Below, in pieces: positions 8,706 through 16,028 of a stretch of DNA of 64,000 bases; the stretch's first letter is position 1; each line of letters opens with the position of its first letter. Origin of the DNA: Acidobacteriota bacterium (GTDB lineage: Bacteria > Acidobacteriota > Terriglobia > Bryobacterales > Bryobacteraceae). A program made the translations under genes and the position numbers. The DNA is taken from the NCBI GenBank assembly GCA_017307505.1, contig JAFKEE010000022.1, positions 1-64,000 of the forward strand, written 5' to 3'. Below the pieces are notes generated by a model. The model was not told where the DNA came from and ran no database searches. It worked only from the letters and a program-made list of their open reading frames with translations.

Positions 8706-9929
8706 CTACCTCTCAATCGACTTCGTCATGCGGTCCAGGACTGCACGATCGATCTCATATCCGAGACCCGGTTTCACCGGCGCATCCACATAGCCGTCTT
8801 TCGCGATGCGGATCTTGTCCTTGATATACGGCCGGTCGCCTACGCCTTGCGGCACCGTCATCTCGAACCAGACGTTGTTCGGCATGGCCAGTTCGCAGTG
8901 GAAGTGCACCGCATGGTCGAACGTCTCGCCCCAGTTGTGCGGCGCGCACTCCATGCCGAAGCACTCCGCCAGCCTCGCGATCTTCATGCCGCCGGTGATG
9001 CCTCCGACATTGTCTGTGATAAACCGCACCACGTCCATCGCGCCACGCCGGATGTAGTCGGCGTAGTTGTAGGGCGAGAAGAGGAACTCGCCGATATGCA
9101 CCGGAATGTCCAGAGCCTGGCACAACTGCACGAGGCCTTCGAGGTCGGTGGTTGGGATGGGATCCTCGAACGCCACGTAGTTCAGCTTCTCCAGTAACCG
9201 GCCCACGGTCATTGCCTGCTCGCGGGTATACACGCCCACCGGATCCATCAACAGGATGAAGTCGTCTCCGACCGCGGCGCGCACCGCTTTGCAGACTTCC
9301 AGGTCGAGCTTCAGGTCGGAGCCGCCGTCCGGCATGCTGGGCGGGTGGATCTTGTACGCCTTGAATCCGTCGGCCTTGCACTGCCGCACCTCGTTCACGA
9401 ATTCTTCCACCGTCTTGTGATGCTGGGAACTGGCGTAGGCCATTACGCGGTTCCGGTAGGCCCCAAGGATCCGGTAGATGGGCAGCCCCACTGCCTTGCC
9501 CAGAACGTCCCACAGACAGGCGTCGATGGCCGATGCGTACGACGATTGCCCCAGCCGGCGCTTCGGCGGATCGTACTGCGACGTCAGCGCCGGCAGGTCG
9601 AGCACGCTCTTGCCCACGAGAGTGCGCTTGGCGAAGTCCAGCCAGCCTTCGTTGCTCCAGTTCGGATGCCAGTAGCGGCGGGCGAGCGTGTAGTTGCCCT
9701 CCAGCCCGCTGTTCGTGACGACCGCCGCGATGCGTGTGTATCCGGCGTTGGTCACGGCCGTGGCCGGTTGTCCCGGATCAACGACGTAGACCTTTACCTC
9801 TTTGATGGTGAGATCGGGCAGGTCGCCCGCCTTCACTCCGACGGCCTGGGCGGCCGCACCTGCCGGATTGAACAGGGCGCCCGCGCCCAGCGCGAACATG
9901 TTGCGGCGGCCGATCGGGTCTGTGGTCAT
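8706..9929 (-). CDS. Mandelate racemase/muconate lactonizing enzyme (enolase superfamily), Tat-exported
   Basis: Enolase-superfamily enzymes abstract a proton alpha to a carboxylate; this branch includes sugar-acid dehydratases. The 407-residue protein has a Tat-like start (GRRNMFALGAGALF). The barrel carries KAYKIHPP (general base region, about residue 190). The probable metal ligands are in LLMDPVG, AFEDPIP and HIGEFLF. The C-terminal His is in APHNWGE. GGAGG lies 4 bases before the ATG at 9929. The frame extends far upstream, but that part overlaps the PKD gene in another frame and is not protein-like. Neighbours are the DapA-like gene downstream and the PKD-domain gene upstream, all on the minus strand. 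Confidence 0.88.
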   Translation of the reverse strand: MTTDPIGRRNMFALGAGALFNPAGAAAQAVGVKAGDLPDLTIKEVKVYVVDPGQPATAVTNAGYTRIAAVVTNSGLEGNYTLARRYWHPNWSNEGWLDFAKRTLVGKSVLDLPALTSQYDPPKRRLGQSSYASAIDACLWDVLGKAVGLPIYRILGAYRNRVMAYASSQHHKTVEEFVNEVRQCKADGFKAYKIHPPSMPDGGSDLKLDLEVCKAVRAAVGDDFILLMDPVGVYTREQAMTVGRLLEKLNYVAFEDPIPTTDLEGLVQLCQALDIPVHIGEFLFSPYNYADYIRRGAMDVVRFITDNVGGITGGMKIARLAECFGMECAPHNWGETFDHAVHFHCELAMPNNVWFEMTVPQGVGDRPYIKDKIRIAKDGYVDAPVKPGLGYEIDRAVLDRMTKSIER

Positions 9930-9937
9930 GATGCCTC

Positions 9938-11035
9938 CTACTTCACGGTCACGTCCCACACCTTGGCCCTTCGCGACTTGCCGGCCGGCCCCTCGACATA
10001 CAGCGTCACGACATACTGGCCCGCCTTCTCGTAGGCATGGACCGGGTGCTGTTCCGTCGATTCCTTGCCGTCGCCGAAGTCCCATTTCCACGATGTCACC
10101 TGGCCTACTGTCCGGTCGGTGAAGGCGATGGTACGACGGTCCATGTCCGTCACCACAAAGGACCATTGGGCTTCGAGTTTCTTGCGCAGATTCGGCTCCA
10201 ACGGCATTAGCCGGAACGCGACCAGATCGGACGCGTTGCCGTACATCGTCTGCTTGTGGGAGAGGTTCCAGAAGCCGGTGTGTGTCTTGGCGTTGACGTC
10301 GTCGTAGTCGAGGATCGACCACGAGAGGCCGATGATCTTGTTCTCCCAGAGCTTCGATTCGACGGAACGGTCGGGGCCGTCGCAGCTCGCATAGTCGAAC
10401 GGAGTGATCCAGAACTCGAGCGTCATGCGACCCGATTCGCCCGGCTTGAAGTTGTACTTGTAGGCCGCGTTCATGTATGGCAGCTCTTTGATCCACGGCT
10501 GGCAGCCCCATGCCAGCGCCCAGTCTTTGCCTTCAGCCGGGGTGAAGATGTGATAGTTCTGCGCGTGGACGCCGTGCATGGAGAAGTGGGCATCCCAGCG
10601 GGGGATGTCTTTGTTGGGGTGCATCTGGGCGATCAGCGGCCCGCCCGAAAGGTCGCCATCCACCACCACTTCGAAGATGTCGTTGTGGAGGTCGTTGCGG
10701 GCGAAGTCCCAGTAGTTGTCATAGGCCTCATAGAGGAAGTAGAGGCGGTTCATGCCCTTCACCCAGCCGACCTTCACGCGGACATCGAGATCCTTGCGAT
10801 CGATGTTGGTGCCGCGGCCGTGGACGGTGTCCATCAACTGGTCCGTGCCGATCATGTAGCTTTCCGGCACCATGGCCCAGTCGTCGGTGTTGCCGTCCAC
10901 GCGGGGGATCTGGTCCGCCGGGAACTGGAAGATCTGGAAGGTGACGCCAGGGCGGGCCAGCGACTGCGGTTGCGCGTGCAGCAGCGCGGCCAGCACGGGC
11001 AGCAGCAACAGGCGGAGGGCGGGATGGGGACTCAT
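9938..11035 (-). CDS. Secreted PKD-domain protein with N-terminal CBM9/DOMON-like domain
   Basis: The 365-residue protein has a signal peptide (LRLLLLPVLAALLHAQ). Residues about 40-270 look like the beta-sandwich found in CBM9-like or DOMON-like carbohydrate- or haem-binding modules (IPRVDGNTDDWAMV, then a DNYWDFARNDLHNDIFEVVVDGD stretch). The last 80 residues are a PKD domain with the hallmark SWKWDFGDGKES and HAYEKAGQYVVTLYV. GGAG lies 5 bases before the ATG. The stop is 8 bases before the enolase-family start. A role in binding extracellular polymers is an inference. Confidence 0.8.
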   Translation of the reverse strand: MSPHPALRLLLLPVLAALLHAQPQSLARPGVTFQIFQFPADQIPRVDGNTDDWAMVPESYMIGTDQLMDTVHGRGTNIDRKDLDVRVKVGWVKGMNRLYFLYEAYDNYWDFARNDLHNDIFEVVVDGDLSGGPLIAQMHPNKDIPRWDAHFSMHGVHAQNYHIFTPAEGKDWALAWGCQPWIKELPYMNAAYKYNFKPGESGRMTLEFWITPFDYASCDGPDRSVESKLWENKIIGLSWSILDYDDVNAKTHTGFWNLSHKQTMYGNASDLVAFRLMPLEPNLRKKLEAQWSFVVTDMDRRTIAFTDRTVGQVTSWKWDFGDGKESTEQHPVHAYEKAGQYVVTLYVEGPAGKSRRAKVWDVTVK

Positions 11036-11112
11036 GACACTCCATCTAATGCGAACGCGCGCTGCTCAGCAACCCCCTCGTGCTACTTTGAATCCCGGAA
11101 GGACTCACCCCC

Positions 11113-12057
11113 ATGCGATTCATTGACCGCGAGGAAGTTGCCCGGCGCCTCACCTATCCACGCTGCATCCCCATTGTCCGGGAGGCCATGATCGCGTTCT
11201 CGAAGGGCGAGACCATCCAGCATCTGCGGTCCATCCTTACGCTCTCGCCGGGCCGCCTGTTCGGCATCATGCCCGGAGCGATGGGGAGCGATGCCGCGTT
11301 TGGCGCGAAGCTGATCAGTTTCTTCCATGGCAACGCTGCGCTGGGCCGGCAGTCGCATCAGGGTGTCGTTGTACTGTTCGACCCCGTCAGCGGCGAGCCT
11401 GTCTGCGTGGTGCATGCCGGCGAGCTCACGGCCATCCGGACGGCCGCGGCCAGCGCGGTCGCCACAGATGCCCTGGCCCGGCCGGAGGCTTGCCGGTTGG
11501 CGATCCTGGGTTCCGGCGAACAGGCCGGTACCCATATCCGGGCCATCGCCGAGGTGAGGAAGCTGGCATCGATTCGCATCTGGGGCCGCTCGCTGGAGCG
11601 GGCCTCCGCACTGGCAGAGCGGACTGAAGCCTCGTGCCCGGTACTGCCGGCTGCCTCTGTGGAAGAGGCTGTCGCCGACGCGGACATCGTCTGCACGGTG
11701 ACCTCTGCGGCCGAGCCCATCCTGCGGGGCCGCTGGCTGCGGCCGGGCACTCATGTGAACGTCGTGGGCTCCAGCCATGCGGGTCCGGTGGAGGTCGACA
11801 ACGACCTGGTGGTGCGGTCCCGCTTCATCGCGGACAGCCGGGAGGGCGTGTTGCAGCAGGGCGCCGAGTTCCTGCGGGCGAAGCAGGCCGGCCTGATCGG
11901 CGACGAGCACGTGGCGGGCGAGATCGGCCAGGTGCTGGCCGGCACGCTCCCCGGGCGCCAATCGGCCGATCAGATCACGGTCTACAAATCGCTGGGCCAT
12001 GTGGTGCAGGACCTGGCCACGGCCTGGGCCCTCTACACGCAGCCGGACGGGCAGTAG
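11113..12057 (+). CDS. Ornithine cyclodeaminase/mu-crystallin family protein
   Basis: The family includes ornithine cyclodeaminases, alanine and ketimine dehydrogenases, all NAD(P)-dependent. The 314-residue protein shows HAGELTAIRTAAASAVA (about residues 101-117) and the Rossmann motif LAILGSGEQAGTHIRAI (about 131-147). A second-half signature GSSHAGPVEVDNDL follows. AAGGA lies about 9 bases before the ATG. It is divergent from the PKD gene (77 bp between) and convergent with the molybdenum hydroxylase large subunit, the stops being one base apart. The exact substrate is not determinable. Confidence 0.88.
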   Translation: MRFIDREEVARRLTYPRCIPIVREAMIAFSKGETIQHLRSILTLSPGRLFGIMPGAMGSDAAFGAKLISFFHGNAALGRQSHQGVVVLFDPVSGEPVCVVHAGELTAIRTAAASAVATDALARPEACRLAILGSGEQAGTHIRAIAEVRKLASIRIWGRSLERASALAERTEASCPVLPAASVEEAVADADIVCTVTSAAEPILRGRWLRPGTHVNVVGSSHAGPVEVDNDLVVRSRFIADSREGVLQQGAEFLRAKQAGLIGDEHVAGEIGQVLAGTLPGRQSADQITVYKSLGHVVQDLATAWALYTQPDGQ

Positions 12058-12058
12058 G

Positions 12059-14362
12059 TCATGTCTTCAGCAGCCTCATGACATAAGCCGGGGTGAGCGG
12101 GATGCGGCGCGGGTGGACTCCGGTGGCGTCGAAGAAGGCGGCGGCGACGGCCGGCGCGCAGATGCCGTTGGCGGCCTCACCGCCTGTGCCGAAGCCCTGG
12201 TCGTCGCGGGAGATCTGGACGGTGCGGATCTCGGGCATCTCGGCCATGGTGAGGATCCTGTATGTGCTCCAGTCGGTGCTGGTGACGCGCTCCTTGTCGA
12301 AGGTGACCTCCTCTTTGAGCGTTTCGCTGAGGCCCATGATGAGCCCGCTCTTCATGCAGCGGTCGAGCTGGCGGGGGTTGATGATCTTGCCGCACTCCAG
12401 GCCGATGGTGAACTTGGAGACCTGAACGGCACCGGTCTCCGGCGTCACGGCGATCTCGGCAATGCCCACCCAATAGGCGTTCGAGCGCCTCATGATGTTG
12501 ACGCCGCGGCCGGTGAGGGTGCCTGGTCCGGATTTGCGCGCGCCGGGTCCGGGCGAGGGGCGCGGCTCCCAGTCGGCCGCTTTGGCCGTGGCCTTGAGCA
12601 CATCGATGAGGCGTTGATCGGTAGTGTGGTCCAGGCGGTATTGGATGGGGTCGGCGCCGGCTGAGGCGGCTGCCTCGTTGATGAGGCCTTCGAGGACGAA
12701 GTTCTGCTGGCGCTGACCGGGCGTGCGCATGATGTTGCCGCGGAGGCCTCCGGCGGGGGTTTCGGCGGCCAGGTTGGTCATGCCGAAGCCTCGCTGACAC
12801 ACGGCCGGTATGCGGTCATAGACCCACTCGAGCGCGAGGAAGTTGGAGGGCTTCGACGTGCTGCAGGGCAGTCCGGCGAGGATCGCGCCCAGCAGGCGCG
12901 CGTCCATCTGCTTGGGCATGTAGGAGTCGTTCTGCATGGCGACGATGCGGCCGTTGGCGTCGAGGCCGGCCTTGATGTCGGCGACCCAACCGGGGGAGAC
13001 AGTGGACCAGGCGAGGTCCTCCTGCAGGGTCCACTGCACCCGGACCGGCTTGCCGGTGAGCTGCGAGAGGATGACGGCGTCGGCCTCGGCCCCATCGCCT
13101 CCGAAAGTGGTGCGCCCATACTGACCGGCCTGATCGAGCCAGCGGACGACGACCTTATCGACAGGAACGCTGAGAGCATGGGCGAGCTGTGCGCGCAGGC
13201 CCTGGGAGTGCGACGAGTGGGTCCAGACGGTGACCGCGCCATCGGGCTTCACGTCGGCCACGGCGACATAGGGGCCCATGGGGGCGTGGCGGACATAGGG
13301 CTGTTCGTACGAGGCGGAGATCGTTCGGGCCGCACCGGCCAGCGCAGTGGCGACGGTGCCGGCGTTGCCGTGGGTTTCGCAGGGTGCGCCCCAGTTGACG
13401 GCGCGCAGAGTGGCCGTCAGGTTGTCGCTGCCGGGCAGGCCGGCCCAGGCGGTCCATTTGGTGGTGTTCGCGACGGCGCGGGCGGCGCTGATGGCCTCCC
13501 ACTCGTCCGGCGAGACGACGGCGACGAGGTTGTTCTTGCGGAGGACTTGGGCGGTGGGGAAGCGCTGTTTGTCGAGGGTCCCCAGGGAGATCAGCGTGGA
13601 GCCGAGGGTGGCGGGCCGGATCATGCGGGCGTGCAGCATGCCGGGCAGTTTGACGTCGCAGCTCCACTTGGTGCGGCCGGTCACTTTGGCCGGAATGCCC
13701 GGCATGGGGTAAGACTGGCCCACGATACGGTACTGACTGATGGGCTTCATGGGCGGATCGCCGGTGACGACATAGCCATCGAGTCCGGAGAGGCCGTTGC
13801 CGGCCGTGGCATCGACGCGGGCGGGCGTGCCGGAGATGGGGATCTTCAGGTCGAGCTGCTGGCCCTGGACGAGTTGGCCATAGCTGACCTGTTTACCGCC
13901 GCCGGAGACGAGGCCGTTGGTGACTGTCAGCTCGGTGACAGGGACCACGAGTTGGGCGGAGGCCAGGGTGAGCAGGGCCTGGTAGGTGTAGGCGCCGACC
14001 TTGCGGAGGTTGAGGGCTCCGGTGAGAAAGCCGGCCGAGTAACCGCCGTCGGGGGTGCGGTCCGTATCGCCGAGGATCAGGGTGATGGACTCGGGGCGGA
14101 CGTTGAGCTCTTCGGCGAGGGTCTGGGCATAGAAGGCGCTCATGCCGGTGCCGGTCTCGGTGCGGCCGGTGCGCGCGAGGATCGTGTTGTCGGCGCGAAT
14201 CTCGAGCCACGAGGGGAGTTGCGTGGGGTCGACGGAATTGCCGGCCGGCGCCTGGGCCTGCTGGGCCGGGAGGGCGAGCGAGACGAAGAGGGCGCCTCCG
14301 GCGCGGACGAAGCCGCGGCGGGAAAGGGTGGAGGTGATGGGGGCTTCGATAGGGGTCCGCAT
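12059..14362 (-). CDS. Molybdopterin-binding aldehyde/isoquinoline oxidoreductase large subunit (IorB-like)
   Basis: This is the large molybdenum-cofactor subunit of a xanthine-oxidase-family hydroxylase. The 767-residue protein has a Tat-type start (LSRRGFVRAGGALFVSLAL). Its length and the N-terminal pattern (WLEIRADNTILARTGRTETGTG) match the IorB/aldehyde dehydrogenase branch, where the large subunit is exported. Other family stretches are TTFGGDGAEADAVILS, GLRGNIMRTPGQRQQNFV and FGTGGEAANGICAPAVAAAF. It follows the 2Fe-2S gene with one base between stop and start. No FAD-subunit gene is nearby, as is usual for this two-subunit type. The substrate is unknown. Confidence 0.9.
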   Translation of the reverse strand: MRTPIEAPITSTLSRRGFVRAGGALFVSLALPAQQAQAPAGNSVDPTQLPSWLEIRADNTILARTGRTETGTGMSAFYAQTLAEELNVRPESITLILGDTDRTPDGGYSAGFLTGALNLRKVGAYTYQALLTLASAQLVVPVTELTVTNGLVSGGGKQVSYGQLVQGQQLDLKIPISGTPARVDATAGNGLSGLDGYVVTGDPPMKPISQYRIVGQSYPMPGIPAKVTGRTKWSCDVKLPGMLHARMIRPATLGSTLISLGTLDKQRFPTAQVLRKNNLVAVVSPDEWEAISAARAVANTTKWTAWAGLPGSDNLTATLRAVNWGAPCETHGNAGTVATALAGAARTISASYEQPYVRHAPMGPYVAVADVKPDGAVTVWTHSSHSQGLRAQLAHALSVPVDKVVVRWLDQAGQYGRTTFGGDGAEADAVILSQLTGKPVRVQWTLQEDLAWSTVSPGWVADIKAGLDANGRIVAMQNDSYMPKQMDARLLGAILAGLPCSTSKPSNFLALEWVYDRIPAVCQRGFGMTNLAAETPAGGLRGNIMRTPGQRQQNFVLEGLINEAAASAGADPIQYRLDHTTDQRLIDVLKATAKAADWEPRPSPGPGARKSGPGTLTGRGVNIMRRSNAYWVGIAEIAVTPETGAVQVSKFTIGLECGKIINPRQLDRCMKSGLIMGLSETLKEEVTFDKERVTSTDWSTYRILTMAEMPEIRTVQISRDDQGFGTGGEAANGICAPAVAAAFFDATGVHPRRIPLTPAYVMRLLKT

Positions 14363-14363
14363 G

Positions 14364-14891
14364 TCAGCCGGCCTTCCCTGTCGACATGGTTCTGGCGGCG
14401 AGCAGAACGGCGTCGACGATGGCGGCGTAGGTGCCGCAGCGGCAGAGGTGCGGGGAGGGCGGCGTGTTGGTGAACGCGTCCTTGACCTGCGCGGCCGTGG
14501 GGTTGGGGTTCTTCGAGAGCAGGTCGACGGCGGCGATCATCATGCCGCTCTGGCAGTAGCCGCACTGGGGCACCTGCTCGTCGATCCAGGCCTGCTGGAC
14601 GGGGTGGAGGGTGCCCGTCTGAGCCGAGGGTTGGCCGGCGGCCCAGAGGGCGGGCAGACCCTCAATGGTGGTGATGTGTTTGCCGTTGACGGAGCCGGCA
14701 GGGGTGACGCAGGAGCGCACCTCATGGCCGTCGACGAGGACGGCGCAGGCTCCGCACTGGGCGACGCCGCAGCCGAAGCGGGGTCCGGTGAGGTTGAGCT
14801 CATTGCGCAACACGTAGAGCAATGGGGTTTGCGGCGGAGCGGCGATCGCCCTGGGCGCGCCGTTCACGGTGAACGCGAGTTTCGTAGCCAA
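14364..14891 (-). CDS. (2Fe-2S)-binding small subunit of molybdenum hydroxylase (IorA-like)
   Basis: This 175-residue protein carries two 2Fe-2S clusters and passes electrons from the molybdenum subunit. The plant-ferredoxin-like cluster is GCGVAQCGACAVLVDG with a later RSCVTPAG. The second cluster is QCGYCQSGMM plus HLCRCGTY. I choose the TTG at 14891 because GGAGG lies 7 bases upstream and the family start (TKLAFTVNG) follows at once. The open frame continues upstream without homology, through DNA antisense to nothing obvious and overlapping the membrane-protein gene. It forms an operon with the large subunit. Confidence 0.9.
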   Translation of the reverse strand: MATKLAFTVNGAPRAIAAPPQTPLLYVLRNELNLTGPRFGCGVAQCGACAVLVDGHEVRSCVTPAGSVNGKHITTIEGLPALWAAGQPSAQTGTLHPVQQAWIDEQVPQCGYCQSGMMIAAVDLLSKNPNPTAAQVKDAFTNTPPSPHLCRCGTYAAIVDAVLLAARTMSTGKAG

Positions 14892-14962
14892 GCACGGTCC
14901 TCCTTTAGAGACACGGGTCGTATGTGGTCTGCGGTTGATGAGTTGTGGGCCGCGGCGGAAGC

Positions 14963-15664
14963 TCAGCCGGTGATCCGGTTGGAGCGAAGGGCGGCGGCCA
15001 CCAGGTACCACGCGGGCCAGCTGAGCGCCCAGTTGGGGAGCCAGGGTCCGTTGGCGGTCCAGGTGGGAACTGTAAGCGCCGTTACAGTAACGGCGAGGAT
15101 GACGGCCGGCAGGGGCCGGATGCGATGGAGCCGCAGGCCCTGGCTGGCGCCCCAGAGTGATGGGATCAGGAAGAGCAGCAGGCAGAACCTCGACAGCGAT
15201 TCGATATCGAACCGGGCGAAGCAGAAGAGGCAGGGCAGGCCGCTGAGGGCCGCGCTGACCCAGATGGTGCGGCGCGAGAGGGAGCCGACGGCGAAGCCGC
15301 AGGTCCAGGACCAGCCGGCGAGGAGCAGCACCTGCCAGCAGAGCAGGGACAGGCTGGGCGGGACGGACCAACCGGTGCCGCGGAAGAGGGCGGCGTCGAT
15401 GGTCTGGAGCCAGGTCCGGCTGACGGTGAGCGAGAAGCCCATGAGCAGCAGGGTGCAGGGCCAGGCGAGGCCGAAGGCGGCGAGCCAGGGGCGCCAGTTC
15501 CGCCAGAGGAGCAAGTGGCGGCGGAGGGCGAGGCCGGCGACCTCGAAGAGCATGCGCGAGTGGCTTTCGCCGGCTTCGAGGAGGTCTCCGAGGACGGCTT
15601 CGCGCTCGTGGTGTTCGAGGAATTGGGATACCGCGTCGACCAGGGTCCAGCCGATGGTTCTCAT
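14963..15664 (-). CDS. Hypothetical multi-pass membrane protein next to PadR
   Basis: The 233-residue protein has about five to six hydrophobic segments after a soluble N-terminal part (TIGWTLVDAVSQFLEHHEREAVLGDL). This opening resembles the short N-terminal domain often found on acidobacterial ABC-type permeases paired with PadR regulators, but no permease domain follows. CGGAG lies about 8 bases before the ATG. The gene follows padR by 13 bases on the same strand, so PadR probably controls it. Function is unknown. Confidence 0.7.
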   Translation of the reverse strand: MRTIGWTLVDAVSQFLEHHEREAVLGDLLEAGESHSRMLFEVAGLALRRHLLLWRNWRPWLAAFGLAWPCTLLLMGFSLTVSRTWLQTIDAALFRGTGWSVPPSLSLLCWQVLLLAGWSWTCGFAVGSLSRRTIWVSAALSGLPCLFCFARFDIESLSRFCLLLFLIPSLWGASQGLRLHRIRPLPAVILAVTVTALTVPTWTANGPWLPNWALSWPAWYLVAAALRSNRITG

Positions 15665-15677
15665 GACCAAGTCTCCG

Positions 15678-16007
15678 TCATGCGGGTTTACCGGGCCGGG
15701 TGCCGGCCCAGGAGACGCCCATGCTCAAGCGGATGACCGCTTCGTAGAAGTCTTTGGCGGCAGCGACGCCCTGAGGGGTGACGCGCACCATGCGTTTGGC
15801 GCGGCCTCCGCGGAGTGCGGTGGCCTCGCCCATCCAGGTTTCGACGAGGCCTTTGGACTCGAGGCGGTCGACGGTGGTGTAGAGGGCGCCGAGGGAGCAG
15901 CGGCGGCCGGTGGTGGATTCGATCTCTTCACGCATGGCGGCTCCGTAAGCGTCGTTGCCGAGCCGGGCCGCAGCGGTCAGGAGAAGGTATTCGAACTCGC
16001 CCAGCAT
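15678..16007 (-). CDS. PadR-family transcriptional regulator
   Basis: PadR proteins are small winged-helix repressors that often respond to phenolics or stress and control an adjacent membrane gene. The 109-residue protein opens MLGEFEYLLLTAAARLGNDAYG and continues with the recognition region GRRCSLGALYTTVDRLESKGLVE. It then has the wing RGGRAKRMVRVTPQG. The ATG at 16007 is preferred because family members start LGEFEYL; a GTG four codons upstream is possible. No strong ribosome-binding site is visible. It shares strand and spacing with the downstream membrane protein. Confidence 0.92.
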   Translation of the reverse strand: MLGEFEYLLLTAAARLGNDAYGAAMREEIESTTGRRCSLGALYTTVDRLESKGLVETWMGEATALRGGRAKRMVRVTPQGVAAAKDFYEAVIRLSMGVSWAGTRPGKPA

Positions 16008-16028
16008 GATTTGAATCACATTGTGCTA

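Noticed and set aside
13178..14473. 431-codon plus-strand open frame opposite the molybdenum-hydroxylase genes
   Set aside because: Gly/Ala-rich antisense shadow with no recognisable domain.
12059..14891. Three-subunit CO dehydrogenase-type or xanthine dehydrogenase
   Set aside because: No FAD subunit gene is present and the large subunit has a Tat signal, as in the IorB branch.
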